Below are positions 49,487-58,513 of a DNA stretch of 64,000 bases, piece by piece. How positions within the stretch are numbered: position 1 is the first letter of the stretch; the number at the start of each line of letters is the position of its first letter. The DNA is from JACVRX01 sp963831385 (lineage in GTDB: Bacteria; Actinomycetota; Actinomycetes; Jiangellales; Jiangellaceae): positions 1 to 64,000 of the forward strand of contig CAWHPW010000022.1 in the NCBI GenBank assembly GCA_963831385.1. Reading direction: 5' to 3'. Made by a program: the position numbers and the translations under genes. Under the pieces are notes generated by a model. It did not search any database, was not told where the DNA came from, and saw nothing but the letters and a program-made list of their open reading frames with translations.

Positions 49487-51313
49487 TCAGCTCGAGTACA
49501 TGCGGTCGAGGGTGTCGGCGTACTTCTTCTCGACGGCCTTGCGCTTGACCTTCAGGCTGGGAGTCAAGTCGCCGTCCTCGACGGTCAGGTCCTGCGGCAG
49601 GATCTCGAACTTCTTGATCGTCTCCCAGCGTTCCAGCCGGCTGTTGAGCTCGTCGACCTGTTCCTGAACCAGCTCGTGCACCTGCGGCGTAACCACCAGC
49701 TCCGCATAGGGCTTACCCGCCAGGTCGTTGTGCTCGGCCCAGGTGGCAATCGCGTCGGGATCCAGCGTGATCAACGCCGTGCAGTAGTTACGGCTGTCGC
49801 CGTGGACGACGATTTGGCTGGCATAGGGGCTCACGGCCTTGAAGATGACCTCGATCTTCTGCGGAGCGACGTATTTGCCGCCCGAGGTCTTGATGAGGTC
49901 CTTCTTGCGGTCGGTGATCCGGATGTAGCCACGGTCGAGCTCGCCGATGTCGCCGGTGCGGAACCAGCCGTCGTCGGTGAACACTTCCGCTGTCTGGTCG
50001 GCGTTGTTGTGGTACCCGCGCATGACGCCGGGTCCCTTCAGCAACAGCTCGCCGCCGTCGCCGATCTTCACCTCGGTTCCCGGCGCCGGTGGGCCGACCG
50101 TACCGAACCGGGTGTCGTCCGGCAGGTTCACCGCCGTCGCGGCGCTGGTCTCGGTGAGCCCGTAGCCTTCGAGGATCGTCATGCCGGCCGCGTGGAACCA
50201 CTCGGCCACGTCCCGGGAGAGTGCGGCCGAACCGCTGACGAAGAACCGCACCCGCCCGCCGAGCCGATCCCTGATCTTGTGAAAGACCAGCTTGTCGGCC
50301 AAGGCGTGCTGACGGGCGAGCAGGCCGGTGGGCTCCCGGCCCTGCTGGCGCAGCTGCGAGACCTTGTGCCCCACGCCGAACGCCCACCCGAAGATCTTCG
50401 CCTTCACTCCACCCTCGGCCGCGACCCCGGTGATGACCCGCGATCGGACCTTCTCGAAGATGCGGGGCGCGCCGGCCATGAACGTCGGCTTCACGACGCC
50501 GAGGTGCTCGACGATGTGGTCGAGGTTGCCATCGATCGCCGTGGCGAAGCCGATGCGCAACTGGAGCACCTCGAGCACCTTGCCGAACGAGTGCGACAGC
50601 GGCAGCCACAGGTATTGCAGGTCGTCCGGGGTGAGGATCCCCAACGCGTCGACGGCCGCGGCCTCATAGGTCCAGTTGTCGTGGACCAGCCGTACACCCT
50701 TGGGCCGCCCCGTCGTGCCGGAGGTGTAGATAAGCGTGGCGAGGTCCTCCGGACCGACGGCGGCCAGGGCGTCGTCGACTGCCGTGGGACGCTCGGCCAG
50801 CAGTTCCTGGCCGCGCTCTTCGAGCTCGGCCAGGGTCAGCACCAGGTCGCCGTCGCCCGAACCGTCGAAGACGACGATGGCCATCAGGTCGGGCAGGTCG
50901 TCACGGTGTTCGAGCACCTTGTCGACCTGGGTCTGGTCTTCGGCGAACACCACTCGCGAACCCGAGTCGGACAGGATGAAGGAGACGTCGTCCGGTGTCG
51001 TGGATGGATAGACGGTGGTTGTCGCCGCTCCCGCGGACATGATGGCGAGGTCGGCGAGCACCCACTCGATGCGGGTCGAGGACGCAATGGCCACGCGCTG
51101 TTCGGCTCGGACGCCGAGCGCGAGCAGACCGGCTGCGATGTCCCACACCCGGTCGCGCGTGTGCTCCCAGGTCAACGAGGTCCAGCCACCCCCTTCGGGA
51201 TACCGGAACGCTTCCCGAGTCGGGGTGGCAACGACTCGGTCCAAGAACATCCGCCCCACGGAGGCCGGCCGGTTCTTGACGACCTCGGCCGGATCGGTCA
51301 CTACGTCGGTCAT
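49487..51313 (-). CDS. Long-chain fatty acid--CoA ligase (AMP-forming, FadD15-like)
   Basis: 608 aa. Activates fatty acids with ATP and CoA. Adenylation motif LIYTSGTTGRPKGVRL near residue 194; YGLTETSAATAVN near 390; the GWFRTGDIGELDRGYIRITD hinge region; and ITDRKKDLIKTSGGKYVAPQ leading to the C-terminal domain. The long-chain branch is favoured by length and the FVSGSAALSRDVAEWFHAAG segment. ATG start with GGAGGAG 6 nt upstream. It is single-standing, between two palindromic intergenic elements. Confidence 0.94.
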   Translation of the reverse strand: MTDVVTDPAEVVKNRPASVGRMFLDRVVATPTREAFRYPEGGGWTSLTWEHTRDRVWDIAAGLLALGVRAEQRVAIASSTRIEWVLADLAIMSAGAATTTVYPSTTPDDVSFILSDSGSRVVFAEDQTQVDKVLEHRDDLPDLMAIVVFDGSGDGDLVLTLAELEERGQELLAERPTAVDDALAAVGPEDLATLIYTSGTTGRPKGVRLVHDNWTYEAAAVDALGILTPDDLQYLWLPLSHSFGKVLEVLQLRIGFATAIDGNLDHIVEHLGVVKPTFMAGAPRIFEKVRSRVITGVAAEGGVKAKIFGWAFGVGHKVSQLRQQGREPTGLLARQHALADKLVFHKIRDRLGGRVRFFVSGSAALSRDVAEWFHAAGMTILEGYGLTETSAATAVNLPDDTRFGTVGPPAPGTEVKIGDGGELLLKGPGVMRGYHNNADQTAEVFTDDGWFRTGDIGELDRGYIRITDRKKDLIKTSGGKYVAPQKIEVIFKAVSPYASQIVVHGDSRNYCTALITLDPDAIATWAEHNDLAGKPYAELVVTPQVHELVQEQVDELNSRLERWETIKKFEILPQDLTVEDGDLTPSLKVKRKAVEKKYADTLDRMYSS

Positions 51314-51413
51314 CGGTCTCCTCCAGATGCGGGACCGGCAGCGATGAGGGTCCCGTTTACTCGAACGGTATTGCGTCGACGGGCCGGATGGGAGACCCGT
51401 CAGGTGGCCCGAT

Positions 51414-51469
51414 CATGATCCACGGCGCAGATTGGGGGCTCTAGCACCCAGAACGATCCGTGGATCATG
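51414..51469. repeat. Large nested hairpin element between lepA and the acyl-CoA ligase gene
   Basis: CATGATCCACGG (51414-51425) and CCGTGGATCATG (51458-51469) are perfect 12-bp inverted arms. Inside, TGGGGGC and GCACCCA flank a TCTA loop. The result is a two-step cruciform-like structure. No T-run; it could be a REP-type element or a processed terminator for lepA. Confidence 0.55.
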
Positions 51470-51500
51470 GTTTGCAGTGCCCGATCCCCCCGCCAAAACG

Positions 51501-53357
51501 TCAACGCTTCGCGGCCTGACCGGCCTCGGAGCCGGACGAGAGAGCGGCGATGAAGGCCTCTTGTGGCACCTCGACCCGGCCCACCATCTTCATCCGCTTC
51601 TTGCCTTCCTTCTGCCGCTCGAGCAGCTTGCGCTTGCGGGTGATGTCACCGCCATAACATTTGGCGAGGACGTCCTTACGCATCGCCCGGATGGTTTCGC
51701 GGGCGATGATCCGGGATCCGACGGCAGCCTGGATCGGCACCTCGAACTGCTGACGAGGGATCAGTTCGCGCAACCTCGCGACCATCGCAACGCCGTATCC
51801 GTATGCCTTGTCCTTGTGCACGATCGCGCTGAACGCGTCGACGGTCTCGCCGTGGAGCAGGATGTCCACCTTGACCAGCTCTGCCTCCTGCTCACCGGTG
51901 GGCTCGTAGTCAAGGCTGGCGTAGCCCCGCGTGCGCGACTTGAGCGCGTCGAAGAAGTCGAAGACGATCTCGGCCAGCGGCAGCGTGTACCGCAGCTCGA
52001 CCCGGTCCTCGGACAGATAGTCCAAACCGAGCAGCGCTCCGCGCCGCGCCTGGCACAGCTCCATGATCGTGCCGACGTATTCGCTCGGCGCAAGGATCGT
52101 GGCGCGAACCACCGGCTCGTACACGGACTCCACCTTGCCGGCCGGAAACTCGCTGGGGTTCGTGACGATCTGTTCGGCGCCACTCTCCATGAGCACGGTG
52201 TAGACGACGTTCGGCGCTGTCGATATCAGGTCGAGCCCGAACTCGCGTTCCAGCCGTTCTCGCACGATCTCCATGTGCAGCAGGCCAAGAAATCCACAGC
52301 GGAATCCGAACCCAAGAGCACCGGATGTCTCCGGCTCGTAAACCATCGCCGCGTCGTTCAGCTTCAGCTTGTCCAACGCCTCGCGCAGGTCCGGGTAGTC
52401 CGAGCCATCGAGCGGGTAGAGCCCGGAGAAGACCATCGGTTTCGGCTCGCGGTAGCCGGGCAGGGCGTCGGTCGCCGGTCTCGCGGTCGTCGTCACCGTG
52501 TCGCCCACCTTGGACTGCCGGACGTCCTTGACCCCGGTGATGAGGTACCCGACCTCACCCACACCCAGGCCCGGGCTGGGCGACATCTCCGGCGAGATGA
52601 CGCCGATCTCGAGCAGCTCGTGAGTAGCCCTGGTCGAGACCATGAGGATCCGGTCGCGTGGAGAAAGGTGCCCGTCGATCACCCGGATGTAGGTGATGAC
52701 CCCGCGGTAGGTGTCGTAGACGCTGTCGAAGATCATGGCCCGCGCTGGGGCGTCGGGATTGCCGACTGGCGCTGGCAGGTCGGCGACTATCTGGTTCATC
52801 AGGGCGGCCACGCCCTCCCCCGTCTTGCCGCTGACCTGCAGGACGTCGCCCGGCTCACACCCGATCAAGTGGGCCAGTTCCGCGGCGTACTTGTCCGGTT
52901 GGGCCGCCGGCAGGTCGATCTTGTTCAGGACGGGGATGACGTGCAGGTCGTTCTCGAGCGCCAGGTAGAGGTTGGCCAGGGTCTGCGCCTCGATCCCCTG
53001 GGCCGCGTCGACAAGCAGCACCGCTCCTTCACAGGCCGCCAGACTCCGACTGACCTCATAACTGAAGTCGACGTGCCCGGGGGTGTCGATCAGGTTGAGC
53101 ACATAGGTGCGGCCGTCAGGGGCTGGAAACGGCAGCCTGACCGCCTGGCTCTTGATCGTGATGCCCCGCTCGCGTTCGATGTCCATCCGGTCCAGGTACT
53201 GGGCGCGCATCGTTCGCTCGTCGACGACGCCGGTGAGCTGCAGCATGCGGTCCGCCAGAGTGGACTTGCCATGGTCGATGTGCGCGATGATGCAGAAGTT
53301 GCGAATCAACTCGGGCGGGGTCGTCGCGGGTGCCGGGGGATTCGGGGTCGCAGGCAC
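51501..53357 (-). CDS. lepA: Elongation factor 4 (LepA)
   Basis: 618 aa. Ribosome-bound translational GTPase thought to help back-translocation or 30S assembly. G domain with AHIDHGKSTLADR (25-37), RGITIKSQAVRL, DTPGHVDF, NKIDLPAA; domain II; and the LepA-specific C-terminal domain (CYGGDITRKRKLLERQKEGK). I chose the GTG at 53357 (GAGGAAGG 3-4 nt upstream) over an earlier in-frame start without family residues. Convergence with no gene; the methyltransferase gene upstream is 52 nt away on the same strand. Confidence 0.96.
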   Translation of the reverse strand: MPATPNPPAPATTPPELIRNFCIIAHIDHGKSTLADRMLQLTGVVDERTMRAQYLDRMDIERERGITIKSQAVRLPFPAPDGRTYVLNLIDTPGHVDFSYEVSRSLAACEGAVLLVDAAQGIEAQTLANLYLALENDLHVIPVLNKIDLPAAQPDKYAAELAHLIGCEPGDVLQVSGKTGEGVAALMNQIVADLPAPVGNPDAPARAMIFDSVYDTYRGVITYIRVIDGHLSPRDRILMVSTRATHELLEIGVISPEMSPSPGLGVGEVGYLITGVKDVRQSKVGDTVTTTARPATDALPGYREPKPMVFSGLYPLDGSDYPDLREALDKLKLNDAAMVYEPETSGALGFGFRCGFLGLLHMEIVRERLEREFGLDLISTAPNVVYTVLMESGAEQIVTNPSEFPAGKVESVYEPVVRATILAPSEYVGTIMELCQARRGALLGLDYLSEDRVELRYTLPLAEIVFDFFDALKSRTRGYASLDYEPTGEQEAELVKVDILLHGETVDAFSAIVHKDKAYGYGVAMVARLRELIPRQQFEVPIQAAVGSRIIARETIRAMRKDVLAKCYGGDITRKRKLLERQKEGKKRMKMVGRVEVPQEAFIAALSSGSEAGQAAKR

Positions 53358-53409
53358 GGCCTTCCTCGGCGGGTGGACTAGGGAACGCCGTCTATCCTTC
53401 CACGCGGCA

Positions 53410-54237
53410 TCACGCGACGGCTTCGGCGACGGTGCCTGCCGCGACGTAGCCCAGCACCGAGATCCACAGTGTGCCTTCGGCATCGGCTCGGCGCAGCGCC
53501 GCGAACCACCGGTCACGAAGTTCCGCGGGGATGATCCCGGCTTGCATCGGTATCTGCTCGTCGAACTGCGGGTAGATCTTCGCGGCGTCCGCGATCGAGG
53601 TGTAGGTGAACGGATGGAGCCGGACCTCGACGTCGATGAGGCCGGCTCGCACCAGCCGCCGCCGCAGAGACCGACCCAGGTCGGGTTGTGGAGACAGCTG
53701 CTCCATCATGGCGAAGACGGTGGCGACCAGATCGCGGTCTTCGATGTCGACCGCGGCCGACTGCCAATCGGTGTCCAAGACGCAGACGATGCCGTCCGTT
53801 GCCGTCACCCGCACCAGTTCACCGATCGCGATGTCAGGATCGGGCAGGTGTTGCAGAACCCGCTCGCAGCGTGACCGGTCGAACGAGCCGGTGGCGAAGG
53901 GCAGGTTGGTGACGTCGGCGATCTCGTAGGTCACCGCCGACCCATCATGTCGGGCCCGAGCTGCGTCGATCATCTGCCGGCTCAGGTCGACGGCCGCGAC
54001 CTCGCCGCCCGGTTGCACCATGGCAGCCATCTCGCGGGCGACTTCACCCAGCCCGCAGCCTGCGTCGAGAACCCGCATGCCCGGGCTGGGGGCGAGAAGG
54101 TCGAGAGCGTGCGCCCGCCAGGAGCGGACTTCCGGCAGGCCGGCGACCGATTCGAGGTAGCGCATCAACTGAAACGCGAGCTCGGACTGGTCGACCCGAG
54201 CAAAAACCCGGCCCGGGTGCTCCGGCGGGTCGGCCAC
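53410..54237 (-). CDS. Class I SAM-dependent methyltransferase
   Basis: 275 aa. Rossmann methyltransferase: motif I RVLDAGCGLGEVAREMAAM near residues 54-72, acidic end of strand 2 VAAVDLSRQMIDAARARH, ADVTNLPFATGSFD, and CERVLQHLPDPDIAIGELVR as the UbiE/Methyltransf_11-type segment. The C-terminal third is helical. The acceptor is unknown. GTG start at 54237 is tentative. It is divergent from the PemK/MazF-like gene. Confidence 0.85.
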   Translation of the reverse strand: MADPPEHPGRVFARVDQSELAFQLMRYLESVAGLPEVRSWRAHALDLLAPSPGMRVLDAGCGLGEVAREMAAMVQPGGEVAAVDLSRQMIDAARARHDGSAVTYEIADVTNLPFATGSFDRSRCERVLQHLPDPDIAIGELVRVTATDGIVCVLDTDWQSAAVDIEDRDLVATVFAMMEQLSPQPDLGRSLRRRLVRAGLIDVEVRLHPFTYTSIADAAKIYPQFDEQIPMQAGIIPAELRDRWFAALRRADAEGTLWISVLGYVAAGTVAEAVA

Positions 54238-54304
54238 GGGCGAATCATGGCACCGCACCGCTGACACCGGCCAGCGTTCAGCCCACGACGCCTCTCCGGC
54301 TACC

Positions 54305-54808
54305 GTGCGTCGCGTGGGCCGACTCCGCGACGTCATCGGCACGCTGGTCCGCTCAGCCCGACCGCAGAAACGCGGGCCGGTGCTCGAGTTCGAGCCCGGC
54401 CGCAGCGGGCCGTACGCGACCACCGTGGCACACGAAATCGGCCGGGTCGTCACGTCGTACAACCCCGACACCGACGGAGACCCGGACCCTGGCGAGATCG
54501 TATGGACCTGGGTGCCTTACGAAGAGGGAGATGGTCGGGGCAAAGATCGTCCGGTCTTGATAGTTGCTCGAGAGGACACGGGCTCACTGCTCGCGGTTCG
54601 GCTCTCCAGCCAGAACCACGATCACCAACCTGACTGGATCGCCATCGGAGCTGGCGGCTGGGACGGCGAAGGCCGGCCGTCGTGGGTCGACGTCGGTCGC
54701 GTACTTCGCCTACACCCGCAGGGCATGCGCCGCGAGGCGGCCAGCCTCGAGCGAGATCGCTTCGACCGGGTCGTCGGCCGCCTGTTGGAACGCCATGGCT
54801 GGGCGTGA
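54305..54808 (+). CDS. PemK/MazF-like (SH3-fold) protein
   Basis: 167 aa. After a basic N-terminus, residues about 50-165 have the PemK/MazF-like pattern: DPGEIVWTWVPYEEGDGRGK, DRPVLIVAREDTGSLLAVRL, WIAIGAGGWDGEGRPSWVDV, RVLRLHPQGMRREAASLERD. Classical MazF cleaves mRNA, but this longer actinobacterial branch usually lacks an adjacent antitoxin. None is seen here, so a toxin role is unproven. GTG at 54305 or 54314. Confidence 0.78.
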   Translation: MRRVGRLRDVIGTLVRSARPQKRGPVLEFEPGRSGPYATTVAHEIGRVVTSYNPDTDGDPDPGEIVWTWVPYEEGDGRGKDRPVLIVAREDTGSLLAVRLSSQNHDHQPDWIAIGAGGWDGEGRPSWVDVGRVLRLHPQGMRREAASLERDRFDRVVGRLLERHGWA

Positions 54809-54880
54809 TGCGCGGTTTGGTGCGGTTCTCGTGGCGCTGATAACCTGGGCCACTCCGACGATTCCAGACAAGGCTTATTT

Positions 54881-55141
54881 GTGGCGAACATCAAGTCCCA
54901 GAAAAAGCGCATCCTCACCAACGAGAAAGCCCGGCAGCGCAACAAGGCAGTCAAGTCCTCGCTGAAGACTTCTGTCCGCCGATTCAACGCCGCCGCCGAG
55001 GCCGGTGACGCCGAGCAGGCGACGACTCTGGCTCGCGAAGCCAGTCGCAAGCTCGACAAGGCAGTCGGCAAGGGCGTCATCCACAAGAACCAGGCCGCCA
55101 ACCGGAAGTCTGCGATCGCCAAGCGCGCTGCCACGGTCTAG
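54881..55141 (+). CDS. rpsT: 30S ribosomal protein S20
   Basis: 86 aa, standard length. MANIKSQKKRILTNEKARQR, Lys/Arg/Ala-rich helices, ending SAIAKRAATV. Binds 16S rRNA in the 30S body. GTG start. It lies alone between the PemK-like gene and the convergent holA, 29 nt away. Confidence 0.97.
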   Translation: MANIKSQKKRILTNEKARQRNKAVKSSLKTSVRRFNAAAEAGDAEQATTLAREASRKLDKAVGKGVIHKNQAANRKSAIAKRAATV

Positions 55142-55170
55142 TCGGCCACGGCTTGCTGTCTGACAGCGGG

Positions 55171-56148
55171 TCACGCAGCGTTTCGGGCGGCGCCGATCTC
55201 GAGCACGGCCGTGGTGAGCGCGAGGGTCGGGTCGTTGCCGCCTCCTTTGACCGCCAGATCGGCCGCTGCCACTGCACGGATCGCGCGGACCAGCCCGGTC
55301 GGTGTCCATCCGCGAAGCTGGCCGCGCAGGATGCGTACCTTCCACGGCGGAACGCCGAGGTCACGAGCAATGTCACCATCGCGAACCCCACGTGGAGCAC
55401 CGCCCAGCCGGGCCAACAGGCGTACCGCCGTGGCGAGAGCAGCCGTCACCAGTACGGGATCGGTGCCTGTTTCCAGCGCCCAACGCAGCTGCTCGAGGGC
55501 GTCGGCGGTGCGGCCCTCGACCGCCCGGTCGGCGACCACCCAGCCCCTCACCTCGGCGCGCCCCTCGAAATAGGTGGTGACGACCTCGTCGTCCACCGTG
55601 CCGTTCTCGGCATCGGCCACCAGCTGCGCTGCGGCGGATGCGAGGCCACGCAGGTCGCCACCAACGGCCTCGACCAGCCGTCGCGCGGCTGCCTCGGTCA
55701 TCCGCCCGCTCGCTTCGGCGGCCTCGGAGCGCGCGAACGCGACCTGGTCGTCTGGCCGAGTGATGCGCAGGCAAGCCACCTCGTCGGCGCCGACGGCGCG
55801 CAGGTCGTCGAGCAGCCGCTTGCCTTTGGTCCCACCCGGGTGGACCAGGACCAGGTGAATGTCCGGCGCCGGCTCGGTCCCGTACCGCAGCAGTGCGGCG
55901 GCGGCCTGGTCGTCGACGTCCTGCACAGCGCGTACGACCAAGACTCGCCTGCTCGCGAACAGCGACGGGCTGGTGTGCTCGATCAGGGCTGCGGGCGTGA
56001 GCTCTGCGCCGGTGGTTTCGGAGCAGTCGGCTTCGGCGTCGACCGCTCGAGCAGCCGCACATACCGCAGCGACGGCCCGGTCGGACAGCAGAGTCTCCGG
56101 GCCGACGACGAGTGTCACCGGCGGCGGAGGCGGGACCGATGTGGACAT
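55171..56148 (-). CDS. holA: DNA polymerase III subunit delta
   Basis: 325 aa. Clamp-loader subunit that opens the sliding clamp. Weakly conserved family, recognised by VTLVVGPETLLSDRAVAAVC at the start, SLFASRRVLVVRAVQDVDDQ, HLVLVHPGGTKGKRLLDDL, RMTEAAARRLVEAVGGDLRG and the C-terminal helical collar (DPVLVTAALATAVRLLARLG). Its place after comEC and before rpsT is the usual one. The ATG at 56148 is preferred over an in-frame GTG at 56166. Confidence 0.93.
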   Translation of the reverse strand: MSTSVPPPPPVTLVVGPETLLSDRAVAAVCAAARAVDAEADCSETTGAELTPAALIEHTSPSLFASRRVLVVRAVQDVDDQAAAALLRYGTEPAPDIHLVLVHPGGTKGKRLLDDLRAVGADEVACLRITRPDDQVAFARSEAAEASGRMTEAAARRLVEAVGGDLRGLASAAAQLVADAENGTVDDEVVTTYFEGRAEVRGWVVADRAVEGRTADALEQLRWALETGTDPVLVTAALATAVRLLARLGGAPRGVRDGDIARDLGVPPWKVRILRGQLRGWTPTGLVRAIRAVAAADLAVKGGGNDPTLALTTAVLEIGAARNAA

Positions 56149-56179
56149 CGGGCCCAAGGATCGCACGCGTCACCGACCG

Positions 56180-58513
56180 TTACGGCGACGACTGCGCCGC
56201 CTTGGGGCCCCCGGTCATCACGCCGATGCCGCCGTCGGTGCGAACGACGGCTATGGAGCCGTCGGTGTCGGTCCGCAAGACCCGCATGCCCGACTCGCCG
56301 AGCACGTCGACGGTGTTCTCGGCTGGGTGGCCATACGTGTTGCCGACTCCCGAGCTCACCAAGGCGACCCGTGCGCCGAGGCCGGTCAGTAACTGAGCCT
56401 GCTGGTGTGCAGACCCATGGTGCGGCACTTTCAGCACATCGGCGCGCAGGCCGGGCTCTGAACCAAGAATCGCTCGTTGCGCCTCCGGCTCGACGTCGCC
56501 AGCGAGCAGTATCCGGACGCCGCCGACAGTGGCATCCAGGACGACGCTGGCGTTGTTCGGCGCTGAACCGTCGGTGACGATCCGCCGTGGCCAGATGACG
56601 CGCAGACGCGCAGCATTGCCGACCGCGATCTCATCACCCACGCGCGCGACCGAAACGGGAATTCCTGCCTCAGCCAGTGATGTCACAACCTCACCGGCGC
56701 GGTCGGCCGGTTCGTCCAACGGAGACACCATGACCCGGCCGACCTGCCGGCCATCGAGCACTCCGGGCAGGCCGACGACGTGGTCGGCGTGGTAGTGCGT
56801 GAGGACGAGCAACGGCACCCGTTCGATTCCGAGCGTGTCGAGGCAACGGTCGACCAGCGGTGGATCCGGGCCGGCATCGATCACCACGGCTTCGTCCGGT
56901 CCCAGCCGCAACGCCAATGCATCCCCTTGCCCGACGTCGCAGGCGACGATCAGCCAATCCGCCGGCGGCCAACCCGCTACTGGTGGCCGCATCAGCACGG
57001 CGATCCCCAAGAGAACCGATGCTGCCCCGAACCACCACGGTCGGCGTAGCAGCCGCGGTAGTCCAATCGCAGTAGCGACGGCAAGGACCACAGCCGCTGC
57101 GATCCCGCCGACATCGCCGGGCCACGTGACGACGGCGCCGGGCAGGTCGGCGCCGCGCCGGGCCACGAAGACGATCCACCATGCGGGCAGACCCGCGAGC
57201 CAGCCGGCGGCGCCCGCCGCGCCTGGCCAAACCGGCGCCAACACGGCGGCAGCGGCGCCGAGAACGGTCGTCGGTGCGACGACGGGTGCAACCAGCAGGT
57301 TTGCGGGGACCGACACCAGGCTCGCCTGTCCTGCAATCGCAACCACGACCGGCCCGCAGGCGACCTGAGCAGCCAGTGGCACGGCCAGTGCCTCCGCCAT
57401 CGGCCGAGGTAGCCAGGGCAACGCGTCTCGCCATGCCGGTGCCAGGACCAGGATCGCGCCCGTCGCCAACACCGAGAGGGCGAACCCGGCGTCGCGCGCC
57501 AGCCATGGATCAACCAGCAGTAACACCAGCACGGCGGTCGCCAGGGCTGGTGGTCCACGCCGTCGTCCAGCGACCGTCAGCCCCACCACGGCGACCAGGC
57601 CCATGGCTGCTGCCCGCAGGACGCTGGGTTCGGGGCGAGCCAGGACCACGAAGCCGATGATCGTGAGTGTGCCGATGACCGGCAGGCCGTACCCGCGGAC
57701 CCGGGTCCATCGGGCCAATCCGAGGACGGCGACCAGCAGAATGGTCACGTTGGTGCCGGAGACGGCGGTGAGGTGGGTGAGACCAGTCGCCTCCATGTCC
57801 GCCTGTACGGCTACTGGAAGCTGGCTTTCGTCCCCGACGACGAGCGCCGGGACGAGTCCACGGGGGCCCTCGCCCAGACCGTCGACAGCCCCCCGCAAGC
57901 CAGCTCGCAATGGCTCGGTGAGCCGGCTCAGACGCCCCGGTGGTCCCACGACGTCGGGTGGGTCGCGGACTCGGAGCAGGGCTGCCACGTCACCGGACCG
58001 CTCTGCCGGGACCAACCGGCCGGCCACCGACACCGGCTGACCGGGCCTCAGCGCGATCCAGTCCGAGTTGGTAGCGAGCAGCAGCACGGGAGTCCGCACC
58101 GCGGTCGTCATCCCCCGGCCGGCAATACTCTCGACGCGCACGCGGGCGATGACGTACGCCGGCCGGCCGCCCTCGGCCGGCCGCGGCTGGGGGTCGGCGG
58201 TCACGACCGCGTCGACTCGAACCACGGCGCGTTCCTCGGCAAGCTCGTCGACTGGTCCCGCCCGGAGACTCGCTGCGCGTCCTGCACCGGCAAGAGTCCC
58301 GCCCAACAGGCAGGCAAGAGCGGCAAGGGCCGCGAGACGAGCGGGCCGTCCGATGACGAGCCGGGCAACCCCGAGCGATCCAGCGGCCACGAGGAGGCAC
58401 AAACCGGCGAGCAGCGGCCCAGGAACCACGACACCGACGAGGACGCCCGCCCACGTTGCGATCGCGGCGGGGACCAGGCGGAGATCCGACCGACCAGCGG
58501 CCGGCTCGCTCAC
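56180..58513 (-). CDS. comEC: DNA uptake channel protein ComEC/Rec2
   Basis: 777 aa. DUF4131 N-terminus (to about 200), Competence membrane domain (about 230-490, with LTHLTAVSGTNVTILLVAVL), and a C-terminal metallo-beta-lactamase-like domain (LTHYHADHVVGLPG near 560, LAGDVEPEAQ, KVPHHGSAH). Forms the DNA-translocating pore. GTG start overlapping the comEA stop by four bases. Natural competence is not shown for most actinobacteria that keep this pair. Confidence 0.94.
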   Translation of the reverse strand: MSEPAAGRSDLRLVPAAIATWAGVLVGVVVPGPLLAGLCLLVAAGSLGVARLVIGRPARLAALAALACLLGGTLAGAGRAASLRAGPVDELAEERAVVRVDAVVTADPQPRPAEGGRPAYVIARVRVESIAGRGMTTAVRTPVLLLATNSDWIALRPGQPVSVAGRLVPAERSGDVAALLRVRDPPDVVGPPGRLSRLTEPLRAGLRGAVDGLGEGPRGLVPALVVGDESQLPVAVQADMEATGLTHLTAVSGTNVTILLVAVLGLARWTRVRGYGLPVIGTLTIIGFVVLARPEPSVLRAAAMGLVAVVGLTVAGRRRGPPALATAVLVLLLVDPWLARDAGFALSVLATGAILVLAPAWRDALPWLPRPMAEALAVPLAAQVACGPVVVAIAGQASLVSVPANLLVAPVVAPTTVLGAAAAVLAPVWPGAAGAAGWLAGLPAWWIVFVARRGADLPGAVVTWPGDVGGIAAAVVLAVATAIGLPRLLRRPWWFGAASVLLGIAVLMRPPVAGWPPADWLIVACDVGQGDALALRLGPDEAVVIDAGPDPPLVDRCLDTLGIERVPLLVLTHYHADHVVGLPGVLDGRQVGRVMVSPLDEPADRAGEVVTSLAEAGIPVSVARVGDEIAVGNAARLRVIWPRRIVTDGSAPNNASVVLDATVGGVRILLAGDVEPEAQRAILGSEPGLRADVLKVPHHGSAHQQAQLLTGLGARVALVSSGVGNTYGHPAENTVDVLGESGMRVLRTDTDGSIAVVRTDGGIGVMTGGPKAAQSSP

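Noticed and set aside
51432..53381. 649-codon plus-strand frame opposite lepA
   Set aside because: Antisense shadow produced by lepA codon bias.
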